Shown here piece after piece: positions 43,859-53,150 of a stretch of DNA of 64,000 bases. Position 1 is the stretch's first letter. Each line of letters opens with the position of its first letter. Under the pieces are notes generated by a model, which made no database searches, was not told where the DNA came from, and was given only the letters and a program-made list of their open reading frames with translations. The DNA lies in contig NZ_AP014546.1 in assembly GCF_016592555.1 (NCBI RefSeq), positions 2,800,501 to 2,864,500 on the forward strand. Direction: 5' to 3'. A program made the position numbers and the translations under genes. This stretch comes from Neptunomonas japonica JAMM 1380. Its GTDB lineage: Bacteria > Pseudomonadota > Gammaproteobacteria > Pseudomonadales > Balneatricaceae.

Positions 43859-44424
43859 CAAGTACGTGGCACTACGACACCAGTCTGGCCCTGATATTTA
43901 CCACTGCGATCACGGTAAGATGTTTCACACACTTCATCAGCACCCAGAAATAACATTTGAGCGACGCCTTCATGTGCATAAATTTTTGCAGGAAGCGGCG
44001 TCGTGTTAGAGAATTCAAGTGTAACGTGACCTTCCCATTCAGGTTCCAGTGGTGTTACGTTTACAATGATACCGCAACGCGCATAGGTGCTCTTACCCAA
44101 ACAAATAGTCAATACATCACGAGGAATCTTAAAATACTCAACAGTACGTGCTAACGCAAAAGAGTTCGGCGGAATGATACAAATATCCGAGTGCACATCA
44201 ACAAAGCTGCCAGCATCAAAGTCTTTCGGATCAACAATCGTAGAGTTGATATTAGTAAAGACTTTAAACTCACTTGCACAACGAACATCATACCCATAGC
44301 TTGAAGTACCATAGGAGACAATAGGTCCGTTCTCAGTCGTGCGAACCTGATTAGACTCAAACGGAGAGATCATCTCGTGATCCTGCGCCATACGACGAAT
44401 CCAGCTATCTGATTTAATGCCCAT
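43858..44424 (-). CDS. dcd: dCTP deaminase
   Basis: Deaminates dCTP to dUTP, the main source of dUMP for thymidylate synthesis. At 188 residues it has the exact family length. Motifs [18 protein letters not shown], the catalytic Glu region [20 protein letters not shown] and the C-terminal [14 protein letters not shown] are present. ATG 44424 follows GGAAGG. A GTG one codon earlier is too close to it. The mrp gene lies upstream on the same strand, an order common in gammaproteobacteria. Confidence 0.97.
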   Translation of the reverse strand: MGIKSDSWIRRMAQDHEMISPFESNQVRTTENGPIVSYGTSSYGYDVRCASEFKVFTNINSTIVDPKDFDAGSFVDVHSDICIIPPNSFALARTVEYFKIPRDVLTICLGKSTYARCGIIVNVTPLEPEWEGHVTLEFSNTTPLPAKIYAHEGVAQMLFLGADEVCETSYRDRSGKYQGQTGVVVPRT

Positions 44425-44476
44425 CACACCTTCCGCAAACTAAAAATTAAAAGCACGCAATTATAGTGTTTTTTAT

Positions 44477-44513
44477 AAAAAAAACCGCATTTATCTAATA
44501 GAAAATGCGGTTT
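44477..44513 (-). terminator. Rho-independent terminator after mrp
   Basis: AAACCGCATTT (44482-44492) and AAATGCGGTTT (44503-44513) form an eleven-base stem. On the minus strand T-rich sequence follows (A-run at 44477-44484 on the plus strand). It separates mrp from dcd. Confidence 0.88.
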
Positions 44514-44538
44514 AGGTGATCAGGCTGTTATCAGTTGG

Positions 44539-45378
44539 CTAATCTTCAACAATATTGATCTGCGGTATTTTAGAAACACCATCAGCTTGGCTCTGTACTT
44601 TTGCCATCAATTTTTTTGCAACATCGCGATATATAAGAGAAACAGCACTTTCAGGCTCGGCTGCGACAGTAGGGGTACCTGAATCAGCCTGCTGACAAAT
44701 TTCCATGGTTAATGGCAACGAGCCTAGCAATTCAGTATCGTAGTCACGCGCTATCCGCTGCCCACCTCCTGCACCAAATACATGCTCTTCATGCCCACAC
44801 GCACTACAAATATGTGTACTCATGTTTTCAACAACACCCAATACAGGAATATTCACTTTATTGAACATTTCAATGCCCTTTTTCGCATCCAGCAAAGCAA
44901 TATCCTGAGGCGTTGTAACAACAACAGCTCCATCTACAGCAATTTTTTGCGAAAGAGTTAACTGAATATCGCCCGTGCCTGGTGGCATGTCTATCAAGAG
45001 ATAATCAAGATTTTCCCACTGCGTTTGCGTTATTAACTGCTGCAAAGCACCACTGGCCATTGGTCCACGCCACACCATCGGTGTATTCTCATCGATCAAC
45101 AAGCTAATCGACATCGCCTGCAACCCATGAATAGAGACTGGCTTCATGGCGTTTTCGCCTATTGGCTGGGGCCGAGTCCCTGAAGGTATGCCGAGCATCA
45201 TCCCTTGGCTTGGACCATAAATATCAGCATCCAAAACACCAACATTTTGACCTTCTGCCATCAAGGCTAAAGCTAGGTTTGCAGTCGTTGTTGACTTGCC
45301 TACGCCACCTTTTCCGGACGCTATAGCTATAACGTATTTAACCCCTGGCAAACCAGAAGCTTTTGCGGGTGCTTGCAT
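44539..45378 (-). CDS. mrp: Mrp/NBP35-family iron-sulfur carrier ATPase
   Basis: P-loop scaffold/carrier for Fe-S clusters, also called ApbC. The deviant Walker A reads IASGKGGVGKSTTTAN, with the first Lys that marks the Mrp/MinD class. DADIYGPSQGMMLG, DYLLIDMPPGTGDIQLTL and the cluster-binding CxxC in THICSACGHEE are visible. The N-terminal DUF59 region of longer Mrp proteins is absent. ATG 45378 follows GGAG at good spacing. The divergent metG lies a few kilobases away. In many relatives they are adjacent. Confidence 0.93.
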   Translation of the reverse strand: MQAPAKASGLPGVKYVIAIASGKGGVGKSTTTANLALALMAEGQNVGVLDADIYGPSQGMMLGIPSGTRPQPIGENAMKPVSIHGLQAMSISLLIDENTPMVWRGPMASGALQQLITQTQWENLDYLLIDMPPGTGDIQLTLSQKIAVDGAVVVTTPQDIALLDAKKGIEMFNKVNIPVLGVVENMSTHICSACGHEEHVFGAGGGQRIARDYDTELLGSLPLTMEICQQADSGTPTVAAEPESAVSLIYRDVAKKLMAKVQSQADGVSKIPQINIVED

Positions 45379-45572
45379 TATTTTCTCCACTTGAAGACGA
45401 CATCGCCGCCAATAACCTAGTATTACAGTTGGTTATTATGCATAGATTTTGATTGAATGCCAATGACCAACCAGCATTCACAATAGAACCAGACAACTAC
45501 TAAGTTTTGTATAAAAGAGGCATTCTGCGCACTCCGAACACAGAGATATTTCATAACTAACTAAGAGCACTA

Positions 45573-46835
45573 CTAAACAGTATTACGCTTCATCGATATT
45601 GTATGAAAAGCACCGACCATAGCGAGCACGCCAATAGCATATAACAACCACGTTTCATCCAGTTTTAATAATGAGAACATGACGGTCAGTACTAAACCAC
45701 ACAGCATGGAAATATTTTGAATGAAGTTGCTTCCTGCTAGTACCTTACCCATATTATCAACGGGTGCATGAAACTGGACCAAAGCATTTAAAGGTATCGT
45801 CATTAAAGCGCCGCTAATGCCGATCAACAAAAAAACAACGCTAGCCCATTGTAATGAACTCACCAAAGGTAAACTAAACACCCCAAGCATCACACCAACA
45901 GCACCTAAAGGAATCAGCCCTTGGTTAATACTATGTTTTGACCAGCGTCCCACTAGCAATGAACCAAACATTATACCGACACCCGCTAACGCCATCGCTC
46001 CTTGAATAACAAAAGTATTCTGCTCTGATAGCGCCTCTTCTGCAAAAGAGGGAAATACAGCAAGCATCACTTGACTGATTGTCCAAAAAATCGATAGGCC
46101 AAGAACAGACTTAAAAATCAACTTATGCTCAATAATGGCGTTCATGTTGCGCTTCAATAAAGCAGCTCGCCGATAAGCTAACCAATCAAACGCAAGCGAA
46201 GACTTCTCGTAAGGTGTAACGGGTAAGCGTTGCGCTAATCCAGCCTCCATTACTGTTGCCAACACTAAAGCCCAGCCTAATGGCGCTATATGCTGAAGAA
46301 TAATGGCAGGATCTTCGCTGGTTACATATAAGTCAGTCAATAATATTTCAAAAAGTAATGAAAAAACCACAATACCTGACAATATAGCCACCATGGTTGC
46401 TGATTGTATCCATGCATTGCCTTTGGAGAGATTGTCTGTTCCGACTAACTCTCGAATAAAACCATATTTAGCCGGAGAATATAGCGCACTCTGCAAGGCT
46501 AAAAATAACGTCATAGTAAACGCTAATCCAAACCACCCCTGATAATAACTTAACGTAATAATGAGCGTGAGCATTACCGCTACCCGCGCAGACCAACGCA
46601 TGACTATCGGCTTTGAAAATCGATCACTAATGAACCCTGCCGGAGAAAGCAATAGAATAAATGGCAATAAAATCAAACTATTAACAATCGCCGTTAAGAT
46701 AATCTGCTCAGGTCCTTCATAAGACTTAAACAAGGTGTTCTGAACAATAATCTTATGGCCAAGGTCAACAAAAGCATTGATAAATGCGACACCTATAAAT
46801 GCTAAAAAGCCTTTAACTCTTAAAAGTGCTAGCAC
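45573..46835 (-). CDS. MFS transporter, LplT-like (lysophospholipid carrier group)
   Basis: A 420-residue membrane protein with about 12 helices. The N-terminal half shows FLAFIGVAFINAFVDLGHKIIV, LSPAGFISDRFSKPIVMRW (MFS loop 2-3 motif) and ALQSALYSPAKYGFIRELVG. The last two resemble LplT and the MFS part of acyltransferase-MFS fusions. LplT flips lysophospholipids inward for reacylation by Aas. No acyltransferase gene is adjacent, so this assignment is tentative. The start codon ATG 46835 is preceded by AGGAGCATG-like sequence. Confidence 0.75.
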   Translation of the reverse strand: MLALLRVKGFLAFIGVAFINAFVDLGHKIIVQNTLFKSYEGPEQIILTAIVNSLILLPFILLLSPAGFISDRFSKPIVMRWSARVAVMLTLIITLSYYQGWFGLAFTMTLFLALQSALYSPAKYGFIRELVGTDNLSKGNAWIQSATMVAILSGIVVFSLLFEILLTDLYVTSEDPAIILQHIAPLGWALVLATVMEAGLAQRLPVTPYEKSSLAFDWLAYRRAALLKRNMNAIIEHKLIFKSVLGLSIFWTISQVMLAVFPSFAEEALSEQNTFVIQGAMALAGVGIMFGSLLVGRWSKHSINQGLIPLGAVGVMLGVFSLPLVSSLQWASVVFLLIGISGALMTIPLNALVQFHAPVDNMGKVLAGSNFIQNISMLCGLVLTVMFSLLKLDETWLLYAIGVLAMVGAFHTISMKRNTV

Positions 46836-46950
46836 ACATGCTCCTACCTAAAAAAACCACTCACCTGAGAAGCCATTTATAAATGGTGAAGCACTTAGCA
46901 ACAAAACCAAGCGCCCAAACCCACACTCAATATAAGCGCCTGAATCAATT

Positions 46951-48039
46951 TTATTTTCGTGTTAAGTAAACACCACACTCAAGATGGTGGGTATAAGGGA
47001 ATTGATCAAATACAGCGAAACGTTCAATCTTATGAGTATTAGTGATCGACATTAGATTGTCATGCAGCGTGTCTGGATTACAGCTAATATAAACAATATT
47101 TTCATATTCAGTAATCTGCGCAACCGTTTCATCGTCGAGCCCTGAACGCGGCGGATCTACGAGGACTGTTGAAAACTCACACGTTTCTAATTCAAGCCCG
47201 TGCACTTTACGTGTTTCTTTTTTCCCTTGAAGCACTAACGTTAAGTCTTCTGAGGGCATTCTCAGCACATCCAGATTAGTTATTCCATTAGCTTCAATAT
47301 TGTACTCAGCGGCCCGAACCGAGGTCTTAGATATTTCCGTTGCGACCACCCGTCTAAAGTTTTGAGCTAAAGGCAAAGTAAAATTACCGCTACCACAATA
47401 AAATTCAACTAAATCACCACCGGCATCTTTAGTCACATCCAAAGCCCAACGAATCATGTCTTTGCATACTTCCCCGTTAGGCTGTGTGAAGCTATTCTCG
47501 ACCTGTTTAAATTCGTAAGTTCTGCCATTAATATTGAGATTTTCGATAACAAAATCACGCTCAACAATCAGCTTTTTCTTACGTGAACGGCCAACTATGT
47601 CAATATTAAACTGCTGACGAAGCCCTTGCACTTCCTCAGCCCAGCTATCATCAATTGGGCGGTGATATAGCAAACTAACTAACAGCTCACCAGATAAGGT
47701 GCTAAGAAAGTCAACTTGGAATAACTTAAAGCGTAACGAAGAGTTTGCGCGAATGACATCTAATAAATCAAACATCACTTCGTGAATGCGTGGAGCCACC
47801 ATCGCACACTCATCAACACGAATAGGGTTACGATTATCACCTGGCTCAAACATCACATAATAGAGGTCATCTTCATCATGCCACACACGAAACTCCGCAC
47901 GAAGTCGATAATGAGTTTTAGGTGATGCAAAAGTTTCTATATTGGGAAGTTCAAAAGCAGCAAAGCTATCGCGCACTCCTGCAACCTTTTCAGCCAATAA
48001 TTCATCATAGCGTTCGGGCTGGATGTCAGATAGTGCCAT
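46951..48039 (-). CDS. trmA: tRNA (uracil-54-C5)-methyltransferase
   Basis: Makes ribothymidine 54 in the T loop of tRNAs using SAM. 362 residues, the normal TrmA length. No TRAM domain, as expected. Motifs FYCGSGNFTLPLA (SAM), VDPPRSGLDDETV, and the catalytic Cys in YISCNPDTL are all present. The N-terminus YDELLAEKVAGVRDSFA is typical of TrmA rather than RlmC/RlmD. Confidence 0.96.
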   Translation of the reverse strand: MALSDIQPERYDELLAEKVAGVRDSFAAFELPNIETFASPKTHYRLRAEFRVWHDEDDLYYVMFEPGDNRNPIRVDECAMVAPRIHEVMFDLLDVIRANSSLRFKLFQVDFLSTLSGELLVSLLYHRPIDDSWAEEVQGLRQQFNIDIVGRSRKKKLIVERDFVIENLNINGRTYEFKQVENSFTQPNGEVCKDMIRWALDVTKDAGGDLVEFYCGSGNFTLPLAQNFRRVVATEISKTSVRAAEYNIEANGITNLDVLRMPSEDLTLVLQGKKETRKVHGLELETCEFSTVLVDPPRSGLDDETVAQITEYENIVYISCNPDTLHDNLMSITNTHKIERFAVFDQFPYTHHLECGVYLTRK

Positions 48040-48119
48040 TGAAAACCTCTAAACTTTAAAAATAGGAAGGTGAAAAATAAGAAGGCCGCATTTTATCAGC
48101 CATCACACCTAGGTCAATC

Positions 48120-48147
48120 GAAAAAAAAGAGGCTAAAAGCCTCTTTA
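48120..48147 (-). terminator. Rho-independent terminator after the HDOD gene
   Basis: AAAGAGGCT (48126-48134) and AGCCTCTTT (48138-48146) with an AAA loop. A long T-run follows on the minus strand. It separates the HDOD gene from trmA. Confidence 0.88.
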
Positions 48148-48170
48148 TTTATAGAAAGAAGAGATCAACG

Positions 48171-49406
48171 CTAATCAGACACTTTGACTGCGTACTCATT
48201 AGCCATCATTTCCCACTGACTCAAATGATTTTTCAAACCTAACCGCTCAACATACTTTAGCGCTAGCTGGCTCGACACAGAACAACCTATTCCATTACCA
48301 ACGGAAGGTAACAAGGCATCAGCAATATGTACTGCCGTAAGGGGTTGGAAATCATTGGACGGGCTACTACCCGGAAAGTGATGAAACAATACAGCTTCAA
48401 TCACCTTAGGCGGCAAATTCCATAAACCCAACATATATGCCCCCGCTTCTGCATGAGATACGCCGATATTCATTTTCTCAACCACATACAATGGCTGAGA
48501 TAACTCGGTCGCTTTACTCATTACAATTCTATACTTCTCAGGGTCATGTGACGCCAAAACAATCATACCAAAATCGTGTAACAAGCCAGCAAGGAACGCC
48601 TGCCCTTGTAAATGACGATCAGCTTTAACCGAGCGACAAATATCTTGTGCGAACCGTGCGACTAACATTGAGCGACTGTGTATTTCAGAAAAAGAAAAAC
48701 TCGTCCAGGCAGAGCTTTGCGGGAATGCTTCAAAAAGATGAGACGCTAAGGTCAAATCACGAATAAGCCGAACACCTAAGATAGTAACAGCTTCATTCAA
48801 ACGATAGATTTGCCTTTCCAAACCAAAAAAAGCCGAGTTAACCAGCTGCAATACTTTGGCCGACATAACGGGATCACGCTCGACAATTTGAGCGATCTCA
48901 CGAGCACTGGAGTGACCAGACATCAGCGCTCTATTTAAGGCTTCATATATATCAGGCAAAGATGGCAAACGTTCAATACGGCCGATAAAATCCCTAATCT
49001 CTGGTTTGTGAATCAGACCAGCAACTTTTAAAGCCTGCTCTACCGACAAAGAAAGTTGAACGTCAGTACAGTTTTCAGGTAATGAAGAGTGCGCAACTTC
49101 CGAAATACGGGCAGCAATAGTCGGAGATAAATTTCCCGATACTACTATACGTATTGAATTTGGACTTGCTTGGATAACCAGCATTAATGCAGCCAGCATC
49201 TGTTCAGGGTTATCAGACACCCCAACGATAATAATATCAAAATGCTGCTGCTGAATGCGCTCAAGCATTTTTTCAGCGGAATCTACACGACACACTGACC
49301 AATTATTAAGGTCAGCTACGGTATTGATGTCCTCATCCTTGAGCGAAGCTGAGCGACAGACCAATATATTTTTGTCATGCAGCGTAAGCTTCACTTTTGC
49401 ATCCAT
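48171..49406 (-). CDS. HDOD-domain signalling protein with pseudo-receiver domain
   Basis: A 411-residue cytoplasmic protein. Residues about 8-125 have a receiver-like fold, but the phospho-acceptor position after the third strand reads DIIIVGVSDN. The usual Asp is replaced by Gly, so it cannot be phosphorylated there. An HDOD domain follows (RLPSLPDIYEALNRAL, ERDPVMSAKVLQLVNSAFFG, LNEAVTILGVRLIRDLTLAS, GLLHDFGMIVL, SHAEAGAYMLGLWNLP). HDOD proteins act in signalling, often near c-di-GMP or stress circuits. ATG 49406 has AAGGGG eight bases upstream. Confidence 0.88.
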   Translation of the reverse strand: MDAKVKLTLHDKNILVCRSASLKDEDINTVADLNNWSVCRVDSAEKMLERIQQQHFDIIIVGVSDNPEQMLAALMLVIQASPNSIRIVVSGNLSPTIAARISEVAHSSLPENCTDVQLSLSVEQALKVAGLIHKPEIRDFIGRIERLPSLPDIYEALNRALMSGHSSAREIAQIVERDPVMSAKVLQLVNSAFFGLERQIYRLNEAVTILGVRLIRDLTLASHLFEAFPQSSAWTSFSFSEIHSRSMLVARFAQDICRSVKADRHLQGQAFLAGLLHDFGMIVLASHDPEKYRIVMSKATELSQPLYVVEKMNIGVSHAEAGAYMLGLWNLPPKVIEAVLFHHFPGSSPSNDFQPLTAVHIADALLPSVGNGIGCSVSSQLALKYVERLGLKNHLSQWEMMANEYAVKVSD

Positions 49407-49568
49407 ATGCATAACCCCTTAACTCAATATTAACCACTTATTGGTATAAGGTTTAGTCAAGCATAAGGAAACTGTCCACTAATTTTATACAAATTAGGTT
49501 CATTAACCTCACTTAACACCGTAAACTATCCTTTTTATATTCACTCACGTAGCTACGTCTTTAAAATC

Positions 49569-51605
49569 ATGCCAGATACTCAGCGAAAAATACTCGTTAC
49601 AAGCGCCCTACCGTATGCCAACGGCCCTATTCATCTAGGCCATTTGGTTGAATATATTCAGACCGATATATGGGTACGATTCCAGAAACAACGCGGCCAT
49701 AATTGCACGTATGTTTGTGCTGATGATGCGCACGGCACGCCCATTATGCTGAAAGCCGACCAGCTAGGCATTACCCCTGAAGAGCTAATCCAAAAAGTAA
49801 GCCAAGACCACCAAAAGGACTTTTCAGGTTTTATGGTGGGGTTTGATAATTACTATTCGACTCATTCAGAGGAAAATAAGCATTTTGCATCGCTGGTTTA
49901 CACGCGACTACGTGATAAAGGTCATATATCTAAAAAGACCATCACACAAGCTTACGACCCTGAAAAAGAGATGTTTTTACCCGATCGCTTTGTAAAAGGC
50001 GACTGCCCTAAATGTGGCGCTCTTGATCAGTATGGTGACTCATGTGAAAAATGTGGTGCGACATATAGTCCGGTAGACCTAAAAAATGCTTACTCTGCTG
50101 TCTCTGGTGCTAAACCAATAGAAAAAGAGTCTGAACACTACTTTTTTAAACTCGGTGACTTTGAAGAGTTTCTACGCAACTGGGTTGATAAGCATGTTCA
50201 ATCTCAGATGGTTCATAAACTGAATGAATGGTTTGAGTCTGGCTTACAAAATTGGGACATTTCCCGTGACGCTCCTTATTGGGGATTTGAAATTCCAGAC
50301 GCACCCGGTAAGTATTTCTACGTTTGGTTAGATGCCCCTATTGGCTACATGGCTAGCTTCAAAAACTGGTGCGATAAAACAGGCGTAGAGTTCGATGAAT
50401 ACTGGGATGAAGCGTCAAACACCGAGCTGTATCACTTTATTGGTAAAGATATCGCTTACTTCCATACATTATTCTGGCCAGCCATGCTGGAAGGCGCGGG
50501 CTTTAAAAAGCCAGATGGAGTGTTCTGTCATGGCTTTTTGACCGTTGACGGCCAAAAGATGTCGAAGTCACGTGGCACCTTCATCATGGCGGAAACGTAC
50601 CTTAACCACCTTCGCCCAGAATACCTTCGTTATTATTTTGCAGCCAAGCTTGGTTCAGGCATTGACGATATTGACCTAAACCTTGAAGACTTCCGCATGC
50701 GTGTTAATGCGGACTTAGTTAATAAGGTGGTCAACATAGCCTCTCGATGTGCTGGCTTTATTCACAAGAAATTTGACGGAAAACTTTCGGCAGAGCTTTC
50801 ATCTCCCAAGCTCTACCAAGAAGCAGTCACTGCCGGCGACTCCATTGCTGATGCTTATGAGAAACGTGAATTCGGGCGAGCCATGCGTGAAATCATGGCG
50901 ATCGCTGATAAAGCCAATCAATACATTGATACAGCTGAACCTTGGGTACTCGCCAAACAGGAAGACAAACAACAGGAGGTTCAAGACTGCTGTTCAATGG
51001 GTATCAACCTCTTCCGCGTTATCTGCACCTACTTAGCACCAGTACTTCCTCTGGTTACTGAGGATGTAAAAGCATTCCTAAACTTGGAGTCACTTGCTTG
51101 GGATACCGTCAAACAGCCACTAACCAATCATACTGTTAATAAATTCAAACCGCTGATGCAGCGTGTAGATGAAGATAAAATAGCGGCACTGATTGAAGAT
51201 AGCCGTCAGACAATGGAAGCAACTGCTGCCATACAAGCCCCTATAGAATCATCACCGCTAAGTGATGACCCTATCAGCGATACAATTTCTTTTGACGACT
51301 TTGCAAAAGTTGATCTTCGAGTAGCACTGATAGCCAAAGCTGAGCACGTAGACGGTGCGAAGAAGCTACTGCGGCTGACACTTGATCTAGGTGGAGAGAC
51401 CCGAAATGTCTTTGCTGGCATAAAATCAGCCTATTCACCTGAAGATCTACAAGGCAAGCTAACTGTTATGGTTGCCAACCTAGCACCTCGTAAAATGAAG
51501 TTTGGCATGTCTGAAGGCATGGTCTTAGCAGCAGGTCCTGGTGGCGAAGAGCTGTGGATTTTAGAGCCTCATGCAGGAGCTCAACCTGGTATGCGCATTA
51601 AATAG
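49569..51605 (+). CDS. metG: Methionyl-tRNA synthetase
   Basis: Charges tRNA-Met. The 678 residues match the long form of gammaproteobacteria. HIGH-type motif [12 protein letters not shown], zinc-binding CPKCG and CEKCG near 147-163, KMSKS motif [12 protein letters not shown] at about 335, and a C-terminal EMAPII-like tRNA-binding domain ([20 protein letters not shown]) used for dimerisation. The stop is TAG, which confirms that amber ends translation in this genome. Confidence 0.98.
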   Translation: MPDTQRKILVTSALPYANGPIHLGHLVEYIQTDIWVRFQKQRGHNCTYVCADDAHGTPIMLKADQLGITPEELIQKVSQDHQKDFSGFMVGFDNYYSTHSEENKHFASLVYTRLRDKGHISKKTITQAYDPEKEMFLPDRFVKGDCPKCGALDQYGDSCEKCGATYSPVDLKNAYSAVSGAKPIEKESEHYFFKLGDFEEFLRNWVDKHVQSQMVHKLNEWFESGLQNWDISRDAPYWGFEIPDAPGKYFYVWLDAPIGYMASFKNWCDKTGVEFDEYWDEASNTELYHFIGKDIAYFHTLFWPAMLEGAGFKKPDGVFCHGFLTVDGQKMSKSRGTFIMAETYLNHLRPEYLRYYFAAKLGSGIDDIDLNLEDFRMRVNADLVNKVVNIASRCAGFIHKKFDGKLSAELSSPKLYQEAVTAGDSIADAYEKREFGRAMREIMAIADKANQYIDTAEPWVLAKQEDKQQEVQDCCSMGINLFRVICTYLAPVLPLVTEDVKAFLNLESLAWDTVKQPLTNHTVNKFKPLMQRVDEDKIAALIEDSRQTMEATAAIQAPIESSPLSDDPISDTISFDDFAKVDLRVALIAKAEHVDGAKKLLRLTLDLGGETRNVFAGIKSAYSPEDLQGKLTVMVANLAPRKMKFGMSEGMVLAAGPGGEELWILEPHAGAQPGMRIK

Positions 51606-51621
51606 CTACCTAATACTCCAA

Positions 51622-51649
51622 TAAAAAGGCCCATACGGGTCTTTTTTTT
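51622..51649 (+). terminator. Rho-independent terminator of metG
   Basis: AAAGGCCC and GGGTCTTT form a stem with one G-T pair around the loop ATAC, followed by eight T ending at 51649. Confidence 0.85.
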
Positions 51650-51925
51650 GCCTAAAGCCTTATTACTACACACTTTTAAACGACTTATTTATGCGCTAAT
51701 CCAGTGCAGCGCACCTAATTTACTCACCCAAAAAGCCTCTATAAACAAATTCAAACACGCTTTCAGAACAAGTAAGCAATAACCCCTACGTAGTATAAGC
51801 GTTGTATTGAGTGTTCATTTTTGGAAATATAATTCACTAGATAAAACAAAAAGCCTCATGCGGGGAATTTATCAAATATCTACTACACTGAAATTGACAA
51901 CAATAAAACCAACAATAATAAAAAT

Positions 51926-51941
51926 AGGTACGGCCTTTGCA
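51926..51941 (+). promoter_or_regulatory. Sigma-54 promoter of the aap operon
   Basis: AGGTACGGCCTTTGCA matches the -24/-12 consensus TGGCACG-N4-TTGCA at 10 of 12 defined positions. The invariant GG (51927-51928) and GC (51939-51940) have the required ten-base separation. The predicted start is about 75 bases before the aapJ ATG. Aap-type and other acidic amino-acid transporters are known targets of sigma-54 with NtrC or AauR-like activators. Confidence 0.7.
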
Positions 51942-52028
51942 TTATTCTCCAATGGGTGTTGCATCTAAACGCAGCACACCGCAGACCACTATAAAAATAA
52001 CTTCCCTGATCCTAGGAGGATTACTCTA

Positions 52029-53045
52029 ATGATGAAAACGAGTTTAATTACAGCAGCAATTCTTACAGTAAGCTTTGCTGGCCACGCTATGGCAGAAGGA
52101 ACTTTAGATGCAGTTAAAGCCAGAGGTGTTGTTCAGTGTGGTGTTACCACTGGGCTAGCAGGCTTTTCTAATCCGGATGAAAAGGGTAACTAGAATGGTT
52201 TAGATGTTGACCTATGCCGTGCAGTTGCAGCAGCAGCGTTAGGTGATGCCAGTAAAGTTAAATTTATTCCTCTAACCGCTAAGGAACGCTTTACCGCTCT
52301 ACAATCTGGTGAAATCGATGTTCTATCTCGTAACACTACGTGGACGCAGACTCGTGATACTCAACTAGGCCTTAACTTTGCCGGCGTGAATTACTATGAC
52401 GGCCAAGGCTTTATGGTAGCTAAATCTCTAGGTGTAAAAAGTGCAAAAGAGCTTGATGGTGCAGCCTTCTGTATTCAGGCAGGCACGACAACAGAGCTAA
52501 ACTTAGCTGATTATTTCCGCCAAAACGGTATGACATACTCTCCTGTTGTATTCGATACATCTGACCAGACGGCTAAAGGCTTCGATGCAGGACGTTGTGA
52601 CGTCCTAACCTCTGACCAATCTCAGTTATATGCTATTCGTATCAAACTAGAAAAACCTGATGATGCAATGGTATTACCAGAAGTTATTTCAAAAGAGCCA
52701 CTTGGCCCCGTTGTGCGTCAAGGTGATGACCAGTGGTTTAACGTTGTGAAATGGACTCACAATGCCATGCTAAACGCAGAAGAGCTGGGTATTACTTCAG
52801 CAAATGCGGATGAAATGATGAAGTCTTCAAATCCAAATGTACGTCGCCTACTTGGCCTTGAAGGACCAAAAGGAACAGGTCTTGGACTTAATGATGACTG
52901 GGCTTACCAAATTGTTAAGCAAGTAGGTAACTACGGAGAAGCATTTGACAACAATGTCGGCGCTAACTCACCACTGAAAGTAAGTCGCGGTATTAATGCA
53001 CTGTGGACAAATGGTGGCTTACAGTACGCACCACCTATGCGTTAA
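52029..53045 (+). pseudogene. aapJ: aapJ, amino-acid ABC transporter binding protein, interrupted by an amber codon
   Basis: Periplasmic solute-binding protein for general L-amino acids. Reading from ATG 52029, with AGGAGG nine bases upstream, gives a signal peptide, LDAVKARGVVQCGVTTGLAGF, then DEKGN followed by TAG at 52191-52193 (codon 55), then NGLDVDLCRAVAAAALGD. The family has Trp at this position, so one G to A change in TGG explains it. The frame is otherwise open to the TAA at 53045. The full product would be 338 residues, the family length. The largest piece from a later start (GTG 52386) would lack the signal peptide and part of lobe 1. It is either a recent nonsense mutation or a base-call error. 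Confidence 0.9.
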
Positions 53046-53150
53046 TCATTTTTAGTTGGCTATGGAACTCAGGTTCCATAGCCCTCTATAGTTGATTCCA
53101 GATAGGGGTTCTTTTTAAGACCCCTTTCTATCTGTTCCGTGGAGAATTCG

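Larger units (their letters stand above)
51606..52028. promoter_or_regulatory. metG-aapJ intergenic region with terminator and sigma-54 promoter
   Basis: About 420 bases with no gene. The first 45 hold the metG terminator. Near the other end lie the sigma-54 promoter (51926-51941) and the AGGAGG ribosome site (52014-52019). The stretch 51660-51890 is the expected place for upstream activator sites. I could not define one, although a GTGCAGCGCAC-type sequence is visible near 51702. Confidence 0.5.

Noticed and set aside
51695..51712. GTGCA-GCGCAC sequence as an NtrC site for the aap promoter
   Set aside because: The half-site spacing does not match the TGCAC-N6-GTGCA type consensus, so it is mentioned only as a possibility.
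51894..51921. TTGACA with downstream TAATAA as a sigma-70 promoter of aap
   Set aside because: The -10 matches poorly, and a much better sigma-54 element lies just downstream.
52191..52193. TAG in aapJ as a recoded amber codon, for example pyrrolysine or a reassigned code
   Set aside because: TAG ends metG and aapQ normally, no pyl genes are visible, and the conserved residue at this place is tryptophan, which one base change explains.
52386..53045. Open frame from GTG 52386 as a separate short gene
   Set aside because: It is simply the 3' part of aapJ. It has no ribosome site or signal peptide and begins inside a conserved lobe.
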